This document shows, piece after piece, positions 52,981-62,800 of a stretch of DNA of 64,000 bases. The notes under the pieces are model-generated. The model was not told the origin of the DNA, searched no databases, and saw nothing but the letters and a program-made list of their open reading frames with translations. This DNA is from Aphodoplasma sp045592745. GTDB lineage: Bacteria; Bacillota; Clostridia; UBA1381; UMGS1253. Position 1 is the stretch's first letter. Each line of letters starts with the position of its first letter. Both the position numbers and the translations under genes were made by a program. The stretch covers positions 1 to 64,000 of the forward strand of contig JAZNVH010000032.1 in NCBI GenBank assembly GCA_045592745.1. Direction: 5' to 3'.

Positions 52981-54906
52981 TTATTGTTTATTTCTTTTTT
53001 GTTTTTGTCTTTTTATAAATATTGTTGTAAATGGTTTAAGGTCAAGCTTTAGTGAGTATTTAAAATTATTGTAGTTGTTTTTCTCGGCTTTTATAATGTT
53101 TTTTGTTTCATCTTTTGTGCCAAAAACAAGCTTATCGCTTGAAAATACAACTTGGTATTCACCACTTTGAGGCACACCTATAATATAATTTTTGCGTCTT
53201 ACAGGTGTGAAGTTGCATACTGCTATTACATAGTCACCTTTTTGTTTTGATTTGCGTATAAAAGATATCACACTATTGTCTTTGTCATCTGCGTTAATCC
53301 ACTCAAAGCCGTCCCAGCTGTCCTCAATTTGCCAAAATGCCTTTTGACTTTTATAAAAACGATTGAGCGCAGCAGTATATCCGTGTAATTTTCTATGGCT
53401 TTCATAGTCAAGAAGCATCCAGTCAAGTTCTTTATCCCAGCACCATTCTGAAAACTGACCAAATTCTGCGCCCATAAAAAACAGCTTTTTGCCGGGATGA
53501 GCCATCATATAAGCATAGTACATTTTTAGCTGAGCGAATTTTTCTTCGTATGAGCCGTACATTTTGTCAATTAAAGAACGTTTGCCATAAACTACCTCAT
53601 CGTGTGAAAGAGGCAGGATATAATTTTCTGAAAAGGCGTAAAACATCAAAAATGTAAGCATATTGTGGTTGTGCTTTCTAAAATACGGGTCCATAGACAT
53701 ATAGCTGAGCGTGTCATTCATCCAGCCCATATTCCATTTATAATTGAAGCCAAGACCGCCTTCGTGCACAGGTTTTGTGATTTTTGGCCATGCGGTTGAT
53801 TCTTCGGCAATCATAAGTGCATTTGGGAATTGTTCAAATACGGACTTATTAAGATTTTGCAAAAAAGTTATTGCTTCGAGATTTTCTTTGCCTCCGTATT
53901 TGTTTGCCACCCACTCGCCATCGTTTCGGTTGTAATCTAAATAGAGCATTGAGGATACTGCATCAACGCGAAGACCGTCAATGTGATATTCTTTTAGCCA
54001 GAAGTGTGCGTTTGATATAAGAAAAGAAACTACCTCGTTTTTTGAATAGTCAAAAACCAATGTGCCCCATTGTTTATGTTCGCCTTTTCGTGAGTCGGTG
54101 TATTCGTATAAAGCGGTGCCGTCAAAAAGACGCAGACCGTGCTCGTCACGGGGAAAATGTGACGGCACCCAATCGAGAATTACGCCTATTTGATTTTGGT
54201 GGCAAAGGTCCACAAAATACATAAAGTCTTCACAAGTTCCAAAACGGCTTGTGGGGGCGTAATAACCTGTAATTTGATATCCCCACGAAGCGTCGAATGG
54301 ATGCTCGCAAACACCCATAAGCTCGATATGTGTATAGCCCATTTTTAAGACGTACTCGACAAGGCTGTGTGCAAGCTGTTTATAGTTTAAAAATTCACCA
54401 TTTTCACCTTTTTTCCACGATGAAGGATTGACTTCATAAATGAGCATTGGTTTGTCATACGGTTTTTGTTTTTTCTTTTTTGCCTGCCAGTTTTTATCGT
54501 TCCATTTATATGAGTCAAGAGAGCATGTGATTGAGGCTGTATTTGGGCGAAGCTCGCTGTAAAAAGCATACGGGTCGGCTTTGTAGTGGATTTTGCCTTC
54601 GTTATCAGTTATGGCATATTTATACGTACACCCGTCAGATACACTTTTAATAAACGTATACCATATACCGCAAGAACCGATTTTTTGCATAGGATTTTTT
54701 GACATATCCCAATTATTAAAGCTTCCGACTATGGATACACTTTGCGCGTGAGGTGCCCAGAGAACAAAGCGATAGCCTAATACACCATTTGTAGTTTTTT
54801 TATGTGCGCCGAGCATTTCGTAAGCTCTGGTGGCCTTGCCTTCACCAAAAAGATACATATCAAAATCAGAAAAACCGTATGGTTCTTTTTTGCCTTTTAT
54901 GCTCAC
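52981..54906 (-). CDS. glgB: 1,4-alpha-glucan branching enzyme GlgB
   Basis: A 641-residue GH13 branching enzyme. An N-terminal CBM48 domain (RFVLWAPHAQSVSIVGSFNNW) is followed by the barrel with DWVPSHFPRDEHGL, GLRVDAVSSMLY (nucleophile Asp), MIAEESTAWP (acid Glu) and LPLSHDEVV. It creates alpha-1,6 branches in glycogen. It is the first gene of the operon glgB-glgC-glgD-glgA-glgP-GH13-FAD. An AAGGAGTGA ribosome binding site lies upstream. Confidence 0.97.
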   Translation of the reverse strand: MSIKGKKEPYGFSDFDMYLFGEGKATRAYEMLGAHKKTTNGVLGYRFVLWAPHAQSVSIVGSFNNWDMSKNPMQKIGSCGIWYTFIKSVSDGCTYKYAITDNEGKIHYKADPYAFYSELRPNTASITCSLDSYKWNDKNWQAKKKKQKPYDKPMLIYEVNPSSWKKGENGEFLNYKQLAHSLVEYVLKMGYTHIELMGVCEHPFDASWGYQITGYYAPTSRFGTCEDFMYFVDLCHQNQIGVILDWVPSHFPRDEHGLRLFDGTALYEYTDSRKGEHKQWGTLVFDYSKNEVVSFLISNAHFWLKEYHIDGLRVDAVSSMLYLDYNRNDGEWVANKYGGKENLEAITFLQNLNKSVFEQFPNALMIAEESTAWPKITKPVHEGGLGFNYKWNMGWMNDTLSYMSMDPYFRKHNHNMLTFLMFYAFSENYILPLSHDEVVYGKRSLIDKMYGSYEEKFAQLKMYYAYMMAHPGKKLFFMGAEFGQFSEWCWDKELDWMLLDYESHRKLHGYTAALNRFYKSQKAFWQIEDSWDGFEWINADDKDNSVISFIRKSKQKGDYVIAVCNFTPVRRKNYIIGVPQSGEYQVVFSSDKLVFGTKDETKNIIKAEKNNYNNFKYSLKLDLKPFTTIFIKRQKQKRNKQ

Positions 54907-54990
54907 TTATAATCACTCCTTTGTATGAAACTGTATATAACATTTTTATATTTATAAATACGCCAAAAACTAAATTAACATACATATCCC

Positions 54991-55019
54991 GCATATATTT
55001 TTTTTGTGCGTGCAAAATA
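54991..55019 (+). promoter_or_regulatory. Sigma-G/F-like promoter of gpr
   Basis: GCATA (54991-54995) and CAAAATA (55013-55019) with a 17-base spacer, 54 bases before gpr. It resembles the forespore consensus (GMATR / CATNMTA type). gpr is a forespore-expressed gene in Bacillus, so the context agrees. Confidence 0.5.
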
Positions 55020-55073
55020 TTACGGGCAAATAAGATACACAAAATTTATTTATATGATTTGAGGGTGTAAAAT

Positions 55074-56054
55074 ATGACTTATAAAAGAACAGACCTTGCG
55101 CTTGAAGAGGCTGAAATGCACAGGGAAAAAATGCCGGAAAAAGGAGAAATAGATGGTATAAAAATAAGTGAGCAAAATGATAATGGGATTAAAATTACGC
55201 GTGTAGAGGTACTTGATGAAAATGGCTCAAGGACGCTTTCAAAACCAATAGGAAAGTATGTGACGCTTGAAGCGGACACGCTTGATTATATAAACAAAGA
55301 GGACTATGAAAATATGTGTAAGGCGCTCAAAAGAGAGCTTTCGCATGTTGTAGATGTTGATTTATCAAAGCCGGTGCTTGTTGTAGGGCTCGGTAACCGA
55401 AACATTACTGCTGATGCTTTAGGACCTAAGGTGGTTGAGCAAATGCTTGTGACGCGTCATCTGTTTGAGCATATGCCACAGATTGCGGACTCTTTTGCTT
55501 CGTCGGTATGTGCGCTTGCACCCGGTGTGCTTGGCATTACGGGTATTGAAACTATGGAAATAGTAAAAGGCGTAGCCGAAAGGGTAAAACCCGGGTTTGT
55601 AATAGCTGTTGATGCTCTTGCCTCGCGTAAAATTCAAAGAATAAATACAACAATTCAGATTTCTGATACGGGTATAAATCCGGGGTCGGGTGTTGGCAAC
55701 AACAGAAAGGCGCTCTGCCGTGATACACTTGGTGTACCGGTTATTGCAATAGGCGTGCCGACAGTGGTTGATGCAGTTACAATGACAAATGATACGCTTG
55801 ATATGACGCTTGATGCAATAAAAAACAGTGGGCAGTGCAGTAAGGGGATATTTTCTGTTATAGATAAGCTTGGAGATGAAGAAAAGTATGCTCTTATACA
55901 GCAGGTTTTGATGCCAACTGTGGGGGATATGGTGCTCACTGTTAAAGAAATTGATATGGCGATGAACAAAATTTCGAAGATTATAGCAGGCGGGGTCAAC
56001 ACTTTTTTGCAAAGAGAGATGACATTTGACCAAATAGAGAGTTTTACGTTATAA
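55074..56054 (+). CDS. gpr: Germination protease GPR
   Basis: A 326-residue protein. The N-terminus TYKRTDLALEEAEM is the zymogen segment removed during spore development, and LVVGLGNRNITADALGP and NPGSGVGNNRKAL are core motifs of the A25 family. GPR cuts small acid-soluble spore proteins during germination, releasing amino acids. It starts at ATG 55074 after GAGGGTG and stands alone, with a forespore-type promoter. Confidence 0.95.
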   Translation: MTYKRTDLALEEAEMHREKMPEKGEIDGIKISEQNDNGIKITRVEVLDENGSRTLSKPIGKYVTLEADTLDYINKEDYENMCKALKRELSHVVDVDLSKPVLVVGLGNRNITADALGPKVVEQMLVTRHLFEHMPQIADSFASSVCALAPGVLGITGIETMEIVKGVAERVKPGFVIAVDALASRKIQRINTTIQISDTGINPGSGVGNNRKALCRDTLGVPVIAIGVPTVVDAVTMTNDTLDMTLDAIKNSGQCSKGIFSVIDKLGDEEKYALIQQVLMPTVGDMVLTVKEIDMAMNKISKIIAGGVNTFLQREMTFDQIESFTL

Positions 56055-56113
56055 AATAGAATTTCTTGGCGAAAAGTGTCAATGAAAAGTATGTCGCATT
56101 GTGCAAAATAAAA

Positions 56114-56142
56114 TTGACATGTAGGCGTAATTGTTATAAAAT
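56114..56142 (+). promoter_or_regulatory. Promoter of the yfmF-yfmH-lgt operon
   Basis: A perfect TTGACA (56114-56119) and TAAAAT (56137-56142) with 17 bases between. Confidence 0.65.
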
Positions 56143-56193
56143 ATGTGTAGTGAATAAATAAAAATGGCATTAATATCGAAAGTGGTGGAAAAA

Positions 56194-57456
56194 GTGAGAA
56201 GTATCAAGATAAAAGACGGTGTAACACTACACTGTATTGATGATAAAAAGTTTAAAACAACTACGATAGGGGTATATGTGCACACGCCATTATGTGCCGA
56301 GAACGCATCGAAAAATGCGCTTTTGCCGATGGTGTTAAAGCGTGGATGTGAAAAGTATCCAACATTTGATGAAATTGAAAAAAAGCTCGGATATCTTTGC
56401 GGAGCGATGCTTAATTGCGATGTTGTAAAACGTGGTGAGGACCAGATTTTATGCTTTGATATTTCTACAATATCCAATAAGTACTATGTTGGAGAAGAAA
56501 ACATAATGCTCTTATGCGGGGAACTTTTGTTTGACATAATATTAAAGCCGATAGTTAAAGATAATGCTTTTTTGAGTGAATATGTGGAAAGCGAAAAAAA
56601 GAATTTGTGCGACAATATTGACGCACTCATAAATGATAAGCAGTCGTATGCGCTCTGGCGTCTTTATGAAATCATGTGCAAAGAAGAAGCGTATGGTACA
56701 AACGTGCTTGGCACAAAGAAAAGCGTAGAGAAGGTTTCGCCTTGCGAGCTTTATGAGCATTATAAAAAGCTTATTTCAGAAAGTAAAATTGATATATTTG
56801 TATGCGGAAATGCAGACAAGGACGATATAGATGAGTTTACAGGGCTTATTAAAAATGCTTTTGCAAATGTGGATACCACAGATGCGCCGTACCCTGAAAC
56901 TCAGGTGGTATCGGTTGTAGGTGAGATAAATAGTGTAAACGAGCAGTTTGACACAAATCAGGCAAAGCTTTCACTTGGCTTTCGCGTGGTGGAAAAAGTC
57001 GATTATCCTGCGATGCTTGTTACAAATTCTGTATGGGGAGGCGGGCCTCATTCGAAGCTTTTTAATAATGTAAGAGAAAAGCTCAGCCTTGCTTATTATG
57101 CGTTTTCAAGATATGAAAAGTTTAAAAATACTGTGCTTGTCGGAATGGGCATTGAAACACAAAATTATCAAAAGGCGTTTGATGAAACGCTTCTTCAGCT
57201 TAAAAATGTGTGCGAGGGTGAATTTGGCGAAAATGAGCTTGCATCTGCAAAGGCTTATTTGGTAAATATGCTCCGCTCCCAACGTGACAGCCAGTATGCT
57301 ATGCTTGATTTTCATATGAGCTCGATGATAAGAGGCTGGTCAGATGATATTGAGAGTTTGTGTGAAAAGGTAGAGGCTGTAAGTGCAGACGAGGTTATAA
57401 AGACGGCTAAAGCAATAAAGCTTGATACAGTGTATTTTCTTTGCGGAAAACAGTAA
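56194..57456 (+). CDS. yfmF: M16-type protein YfmF (EF-P modification-associated)
   Basis: A 420-residue protein from GTG 56194, which sits 5 bases after a GGTGGA site; the ATG at 56164 has no ribosome binding site. The M16 peptidase fold is present (TPLCAENASKNALLPMVLKRG; RVVEKVDYPAMLVTNSVWGGG). The zinc HxxEH motif is replaced by non-catalytic residues, as in YfmF. YfmF/YfmH homologs are linked to the modification of elongation factor P in Bacillus. Forms a pair with the next gene. Confidence 0.88.
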   Translation: MRSIKIKDGVTLHCIDDKKFKTTTIGVYVHTPLCAENASKNALLPMVLKRGCEKYPTFDEIEKKLGYLCGAMLNCDVVKRGEDQILCFDISTISNKYYVGEENIMLLCGELLFDIILKPIVKDNAFLSEYVESEKKNLCDNIDALINDKQSYALWRLYEIMCKEEAYGTNVLGTKKSVEKVSPCELYEHYKKLISESKIDIFVCGNADKDDIDEFTGLIKNAFANVDTTDAPYPETQVVSVVGEINSVNEQFDTNQAKLSLGFRVVEKVDYPAMLVTNSVWGGGPHSKLFNNVREKLSLAYYAFSRYEKFKNTVLVGMGIETQNYQKAFDETLLQLKNVCEGEFGENELASAKAYLVNMLRSQRDSQYAMLDFHMSSMIRGWSDDIESLCEKVEAVSADEVIKTAKAIKLDTVYFLCGKQ

Positions 57457-57508
57457 AGTATCACTATGAGTGTTTTTGACAGTTGTATCGAAAGGAATGA
57501 AGCGTCAG

Positions 57509-58795
57509 ATGAAATTTGATATAAGAAAAAATGAATTTATAGATGAAGTGCTTTATCACGGTGTACACGAAAGCGGTGCCGAGGTGTATGTTATGCCTAA
57601 AAAGGGATATGACAAGTGTCACGCTATGTTTGCTACAAGATATGGCAGTCTTGAAAGCAAGTTTGAAAAAGGCAGTGAGATTGTAAAAATCCCCGACGGC
57701 ACAGCACATTTTCTTGAGCATAAGCTTTTTGAAGAAGAGGACGGAAACGTTTTTGATAAGTTTGCGCTACTCGGCGCGAGCGCTAATGCGTTTACAAATT
57801 TTACAACAACGGCATATTATTTTAATGCTACATCAAAATTTTTCGAAAGCCTTAAGGTGCTTATAAATTTTGTGCAAAATCCGTATTTTACAAAAGAAAG
57901 CGTTGATAAAGAGCAGGGTATTATCGGGCAGGAAATAAAGATGTATGATGATGACCCTAATTGGCAGGTATATTTTAATCTGCTTGGATGCTTGTACAAA
58001 GAGTGCTATGTAAAATATGATATTGCAGGAACGGTTGAAAGTATCGCAGAAATTAACAAAGATATTTTGTATGACATATACTCTGTATTTTATCATCCGT
58101 CAAATATGGTTTTGTTTATTGTGGGTGATGTAGAGGTTGATGATGTTGATAAATGCATAGAGGAATGTCTTAAAAAAGCAGAGCCTCTTGATGCGCCTGT
58201 AAAAAGACTTTATCCAAAAGAGCCTTGTGAAATTGCATCTTCTTATGTTCACAAAAAACTCGATGTTGCAATTCCGCTGTTTTCTCTTGGGTTTAAGGAT
58301 AATCAGACCGATTTGACGGGCAAAGAGCTTTTGAAAAAAGAGATTGAAACCAAGATACTTCTTGAGATGTTGTTTTCAAAAAGTTCCAGGATATATAAAA
58401 CACTTTATGAGCAGGGGCTTATTAATGAGAGCTTTGACGCGGATTATGACTGTCACAGCGAGTACGCTTTTATAGATATTTCGGGCGAGTCAAAGGAGCC
58501 TTTGAAGGTTCGGGATACTATATATGATATGATTAAAATGCCTCTTAAGCCTGATGATTATGAGAGAGCAAAAAGAATTGTTTGGGGAAATTATGTGCGC
58601 ATGTATAATTCCACAGAAACGATTGGATACCGCTATGTGCTCGCTCTTATGTCGGGAATGAACTATTTTGATTTTAAAGATGTATATGAAACTATAACTT
58701 TTGAAGACATACTTTCAAGAAAAGAAAAAAATCTTGACATAACAAAAAGCGCATTGTCAGTTGTTGATAACAATGAAAGTGGTGAAGGTGTATAA
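57509..58795 (+). CDS. yfmH: M16-type peptidase YfmH (EF-P modification-associated)
   Basis: A 428-residue M16 peptidase. The start at ATG 57509 follows AAAGGA by 12 bases; ATG 57497 would leave no spacer. The zinc motif HFLEH and the downstream Glu (FEEEDGNVFDKFALLGASANAFTNFT) are intact, unlike in its partner, so this is the active subunit of the YfmF/YfmH pair. It lies 52 bases after yfmF and overlaps lgt by one base. Confidence 0.88.
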   Translation: MKFDIRKNEFIDEVLYHGVHESGAEVYVMPKKGYDKCHAMFATRYGSLESKFEKGSEIVKIPDGTAHFLEHKLFEEEDGNVFDKFALLGASANAFTNFTTTAYYFNATSKFFESLKVLINFVQNPYFTKESVDKEQGIIGQEIKMYDDDPNWQVYFNLLGCLYKECYVKYDIAGTVESIAEINKDILYDIYSVFYHPSNMVLFIVGDVEVDDVDKCIEECLKKAEPLDAPVKRLYPKEPCEIASSYVHKKLDVAIPLFSLGFKDNQTDLTGKELLKKEIETKILLEMLFSKSSRIYKTLYEQGLINESFDADYDCHSEYAFIDISGESKEPLKVRDTIYDMIKMPLKPDDYERAKRIVWGNYVRMYNSTETIGYRYVLALMSGMNYFDFKDVYETITFEDILSRKEKNLDITKSALSVVDNNESGEGV

Positions 58796-59628
58796 TGATT
58801 AATAATATTTCATTTCCAAGGCTTGGACTTGATTTTACGATAAATCGTGTAGCGTTTTCTTTATTTGGAAAGCCAATATACTGGTACGGAATTATTATTG
58901 CGCTTGGGTTTGCGCTTGGCGTGTGTTATGCAGTTTGGCGCGCAAAAAAAGAAGGACTCGGCGCAGATCCCATTCTTGATGTGGTTTTGTGGGGCGTTCC
59001 AACGTGCATAATTTGTGCAAGAATTTTTTATGTAATAGGTGACCCTGATATCCTTTGGGGCGGTTTTTGGAAGATTATTGCAGTATGGGAGGGCGGAATT
59101 GCCATATTTGGTGCGCTCATCGGTGCTGTTATAGTCGGCCTTACATATAGCTATATAAAGAAAATTGATACAGGTCTTTTATTTGATATAGCTGCGCCTT
59201 CGATAATGATTGGACAGATTATAGGACGTTTTGGCAACTTTGTAAACGCCGAAGTATATGGCGGTGTGACTGATTCTTTGTTTGGAATGTCGATTAATGG
59301 CAGAGCGTGCGTGGAGCCTTTGTTTTTGTATGAATCTTCGTGGATGCTTTTAGGACTCGTTTTAATTTTGTTTTACCAAAGGTACAAAAAAGTCAATGGT
59401 GAGATATTTTTAGTATACGCTATGTGGTACAGCGTAGGCAGAATTTTTCTTGAAACGTTAAGAGACGATGAATTTGTGTTAAAAATTTTTGGAATGCCGA
59501 TGTCGCAGATGGCGGCAACGCTGGCACTTGTTTGTGCTTTAGCGATTTATGTATATATTCGTTTTGTCAGAAAGAAAAAAGATTCAACTGATAACATAGG
59601 TGAGCAAGAGGAAGAAAAGAGCGTTTGA
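58795..59628 (+). CDS. lgt: Prolipoprotein diacylglyceryl transferase
   Basis: A 277-residue membrane enzyme with about seven helices. The signature GRFGNFVNAEVYG and the late SVGRIFLETLRDDEFV with conserved Arg are present. It moves a diacylglyceryl group to the lipobox Cys of prolipoproteins. ATG overlaps the yfmH stop by one base. The C-terminal tail is charged (KKKDSTDNIGEQEEEKSV). Confidence 0.96.
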   Translation: MINNISFPRLGLDFTINRVAFSLFGKPIYWYGIIIALGFALGVCYAVWRAKKEGLGADPILDVVLWGVPTCIICARIFYVIGDPDILWGGFWKIIAVWEGGIAIFGALIGAVIVGLTYSYIKKIDTGLLFDIAAPSIMIGQIIGRFGNFVNAEVYGGVTDSLFGMSINGRACVEPLFLYESSWMLLGLVLILFYQRYKKVNGEIFLVYAMWYSVGRIFLETLRDDEFVLKIFGMPMSQMAATLALVCALAIYVYIRFVRKKKDSTDNIGEQEEEKSV

Positions 59629-59647
59629 TAAAAAGGGGAGTGAGCAT

Positions 59648-59815
59648 ATGTGCAGATATGAACAGCTAAGAGATATAATTCGTGAAAAACGCAAAGAGCT
59701 TGATGCTCTTAAAGCAAATGACACCATAAGCAAAGAAGAGTTGTATGCAAAAAGCGTAGAGCTTGATGGGTATTTTGCGCAAATGCAAGAGCTTTTGATG
59801 TCTGAAAGTAAATGA
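59648..59815 (+). CDS. Spo0E-like sporulation regulatory protein
   Basis: A 55-residue protein from ATG 59648 after GGGGAGTGA. Two helices are joined by a short turn: LRDIIREKRKELDAL, then KEELYAKSVELDGYFAQM. The SVELD core matches the SQELD signature of the Spo0E aspartyl-phosphate phosphatases, which dephosphorylate Spo0A~P and delay sporulation. It is 19 bases after lgt and is followed by a terminator. Confidence 0.82.
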   Translation: MCRYEQLRDIIREKRKELDALKANDTISKEELYAKSVELDGYFAQMQELLMSESK

Positions 59816-59858
59816 AAAAGAGGGATGCATAAACGTAGTATGTGTATGCGTCCTTTTT
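59816..59858 (+). terminator. Terminator after the Spo0E-like gene
   Basis: GGATGCATA pairs with TATGCGTCC (one G-U pair) around a 13-base loop, followed by TTTTTAG. Confidence 0.75.
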
Positions 59859-59879
59859 AGTTTTTTTAGAGGTGAGATT

Positions 59880-62800
59880 ATGCGTTTTGATGTTTTGTAC
59901 GGACGTACAGGAAGCGGCAAGACATATAAGTGTATAGAAAAAATTAAAAAATATATAGATATGGGCGAAAGATGCATTGTGATTGTACCTGAGCAGTTTT
60001 GTTATCGCACAGAAAAGATGCTTGTTTCAAGTGTCGGAGCAATAAGCTCCGAGACCGTTGAGGTTCTCACTTTTACAAGACTTGCAGGGCGGATTTTTGC
60101 GCAAAACAGCGGTGCAGTAAAGCTGCCGCTTTCAGCTGCAGGAAAAAATATGCTTGTGTATCGTGCGGTATGGTCTGTTAAAAATGAGCTTGAAACATAT
60201 GGTTTGGCATCGCAAAAAAACGGTTTTGCCGATAAGGTTATGAGCATAATTTCCGAGTTTAAGCGCTATGGTGTTTTGCCGGAGCAGCTTTTAGAGCTTT
60301 CGGAGCGTGCAGACAAGCCTGCGCTTTCAGCAAAGCTTGCCGATTTGGCGCTTATATATAAAAAGTATGATGAGCTGTTTTTGGATGATTACAGCGACTT
60401 TGAAGATAATTTATACTTGGCGGCTGATTTGCTTGAAAAGAGCGACTATTTAAAGGGCGTTCATATTTTTATTGATGAGTTTACAGATTTCTTGCCACAG
60501 CATTATAAAATGATTGAGGCTCTTTTAAATAAAGCGTGTGATATTACGCTTTGTTTGTGTGCGGACAAAGCGCTTGGTACTCGCGGCGTTTTTTCTGCTT
60601 CGGCGAAAACATATTTTAAGCTTAAAAGTATGTGTGATGGTGAGCACATACCGTTTTACAGTGAGTATATGGATACGAATTTTTTGCATATGCAAAACGA
60701 TGAGCTTTTGCATCTTGAGAAAAATTATATAAAGATTGACAGTGAAAAATATGATGAGATGCCAAAAAATATTGCGGTCTTTGAAATGCTTAATGTGTAT
60801 TCAGAAATTGAAAATGCCGCCCAAAATATATTATCGCTTGTGCGCGAGGAGGGTGCAAGATGGCGCGAGATTGCTGTATGCTGCGGTGACGCGGAAGCTT
60901 ATTTTGAGCCTTTGAAAATGATATTTTCACGTTATGAGATACCGTGCTTTCTTAGTGAAAAAATTGACCTTTGTGCACACCCTTTGGTGCTTACGCTACT
61001 TTCTGCAATAGATATTTTGGCAGAGGGCTTTAGCTATGAGAGCGTGTTTACATACTTAAAGACGGGCTTTGCAAATATCTCTTTAAATGAATGTGATTTA
61101 TTAGAAAACTATGTTCTTGCGACGGGGATAAAGAAAAAAGCGTGGTTGCAGGATGAGGTGTGGAGCTATAAAGGCGGCGTTTTTGATGAGGAGCAGGGGG
61201 GAAATGAAGCAATTGATGAAATAAGGCGCAGAATTATATCTCCGCTTATGTGTCTGCGCGAAAATATTGGCAGCAAGCACACTTGTTCTCACGCGTGTGA
61301 GGCGATATATAATTTTATGTGTGAGCTTGATATACAGGCTAAAACTGCTGCTTTGGTGGAAGAGTTTAAAAGTGAAGGAAAGCTTGTAGAGGCAAATTTA
61401 TATACGAGAATATGGAACAGCATTCTAAATGTCCTTGACCAGGTTGTGCTTACCACAGGTGATAAAAAAATTGGTATGGAGCAGCTTAAAAATTTACTTG
61501 AGGCAGGTTTTATGAAAGAGCAGATGGGCATCATTCCTCAGGCGGCAGATGCTGTGTCTGTGGTTGATGTATCAAATGCACGTGCACAGGAGTGTAAGTA
61601 TTTGTTTGCACTCGGGACAAATACGGGGACGTTTGTATCAAATGTATCCGGTGAAGGAATGATTTCAGATGCTGAGCGTGAGGCTGTTGAAAGTATGGGC
61701 ATACAGCTTGCACCGACTGCTCGCAGCGCGGTGTTTGATACGGATTTTTTGATTTATAAGGCGCTGACAAGACCCTCAAAGAAGCTTTTTGTAAGCTGTG
61801 CTTTGTCAAAAATGGACGGAACAGCTCTTGCTCAATCTCAGATTTGTAAAAAGGTGTGCGCTGTTTTTCCAGAGCTAAGTGTGGTAGATGATTTTACAAA
61901 CAAGGATGAAAAAAATATTTTCCTTGGCTCGTGTATGTCAACGTTTGGTGAGCTTGCTATGCGTATGGGAAAAGAGAATGAAAAAGACGATGCGCTTTTG
62001 CTTTCGCTTAAAAAGTGGTATAATTCAAAGCAAAATTATAAAGAAAAGCTTAATATACTTGAAAAGGAGCTTTTGTACTCATATGATGCAAAAAATCTTT
62101 TGCCACGCCAGCTTGATAAGCTTTATCCAAAGGGAATTAATACGAGTGTGAGCAGGCTTGAGCGTTATTCAAGATGCCCGTTTTCGTATTTTATAGAATA
62201 CACGCTCAAGGCAAAGGAGAGAAAAATACTAAAAATTGGTGCGCCTGATATTGGAACTATTATGCATGCAGTGCTTGAAAAATTTACAAACAAAATAGCT
62301 TGCGATAATATAGCATGGTCACAGATTGATGAGCATTATGCCGAGGCGGTTATAAGCTCTATTCTTGATGAAATGGGCGAGCAAATTCTTGGTTCATCTT
62401 CGCTTGCAACAAAATCTACTCAGTATATACTTAAGAGGCTTAAAAACAATTTGATAAGGTGTGCAAAGCTTTTGGTTATGCATATTGCATCGGGAAGATT
62501 TGAGCCTGTGGGAAGTGAGATAACTTTTGGTGATAATGGAAAAATCAGCGCAGTTGTGGTTGATATTGCCAGCGGTAAAAAGCTCAAAATACATGGTATT
62601 ATCGACAGAGTTGATAAGTGCGAAACGGATGATGGAGTGTATTACCGCGTAATTGATTATAAGTCAGGATCGAAGAGTTTTAGTCTTGAAAGTATATATA
62701 ACAAGCTTGATTTGCAGCTTGTTGTATATCTTGAGGCGGCGATGCAGGAAAGAAAAGATGCAAAGCCTGCGGGTATGCTATATTTTAATATACGCGAGCC

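Noticed and set aside
55419..56033. Antisense ORF of 204 codons over gpr
   Set aside because: Shadow of the gpr frame, no ribosome binding site or recognisable domain.
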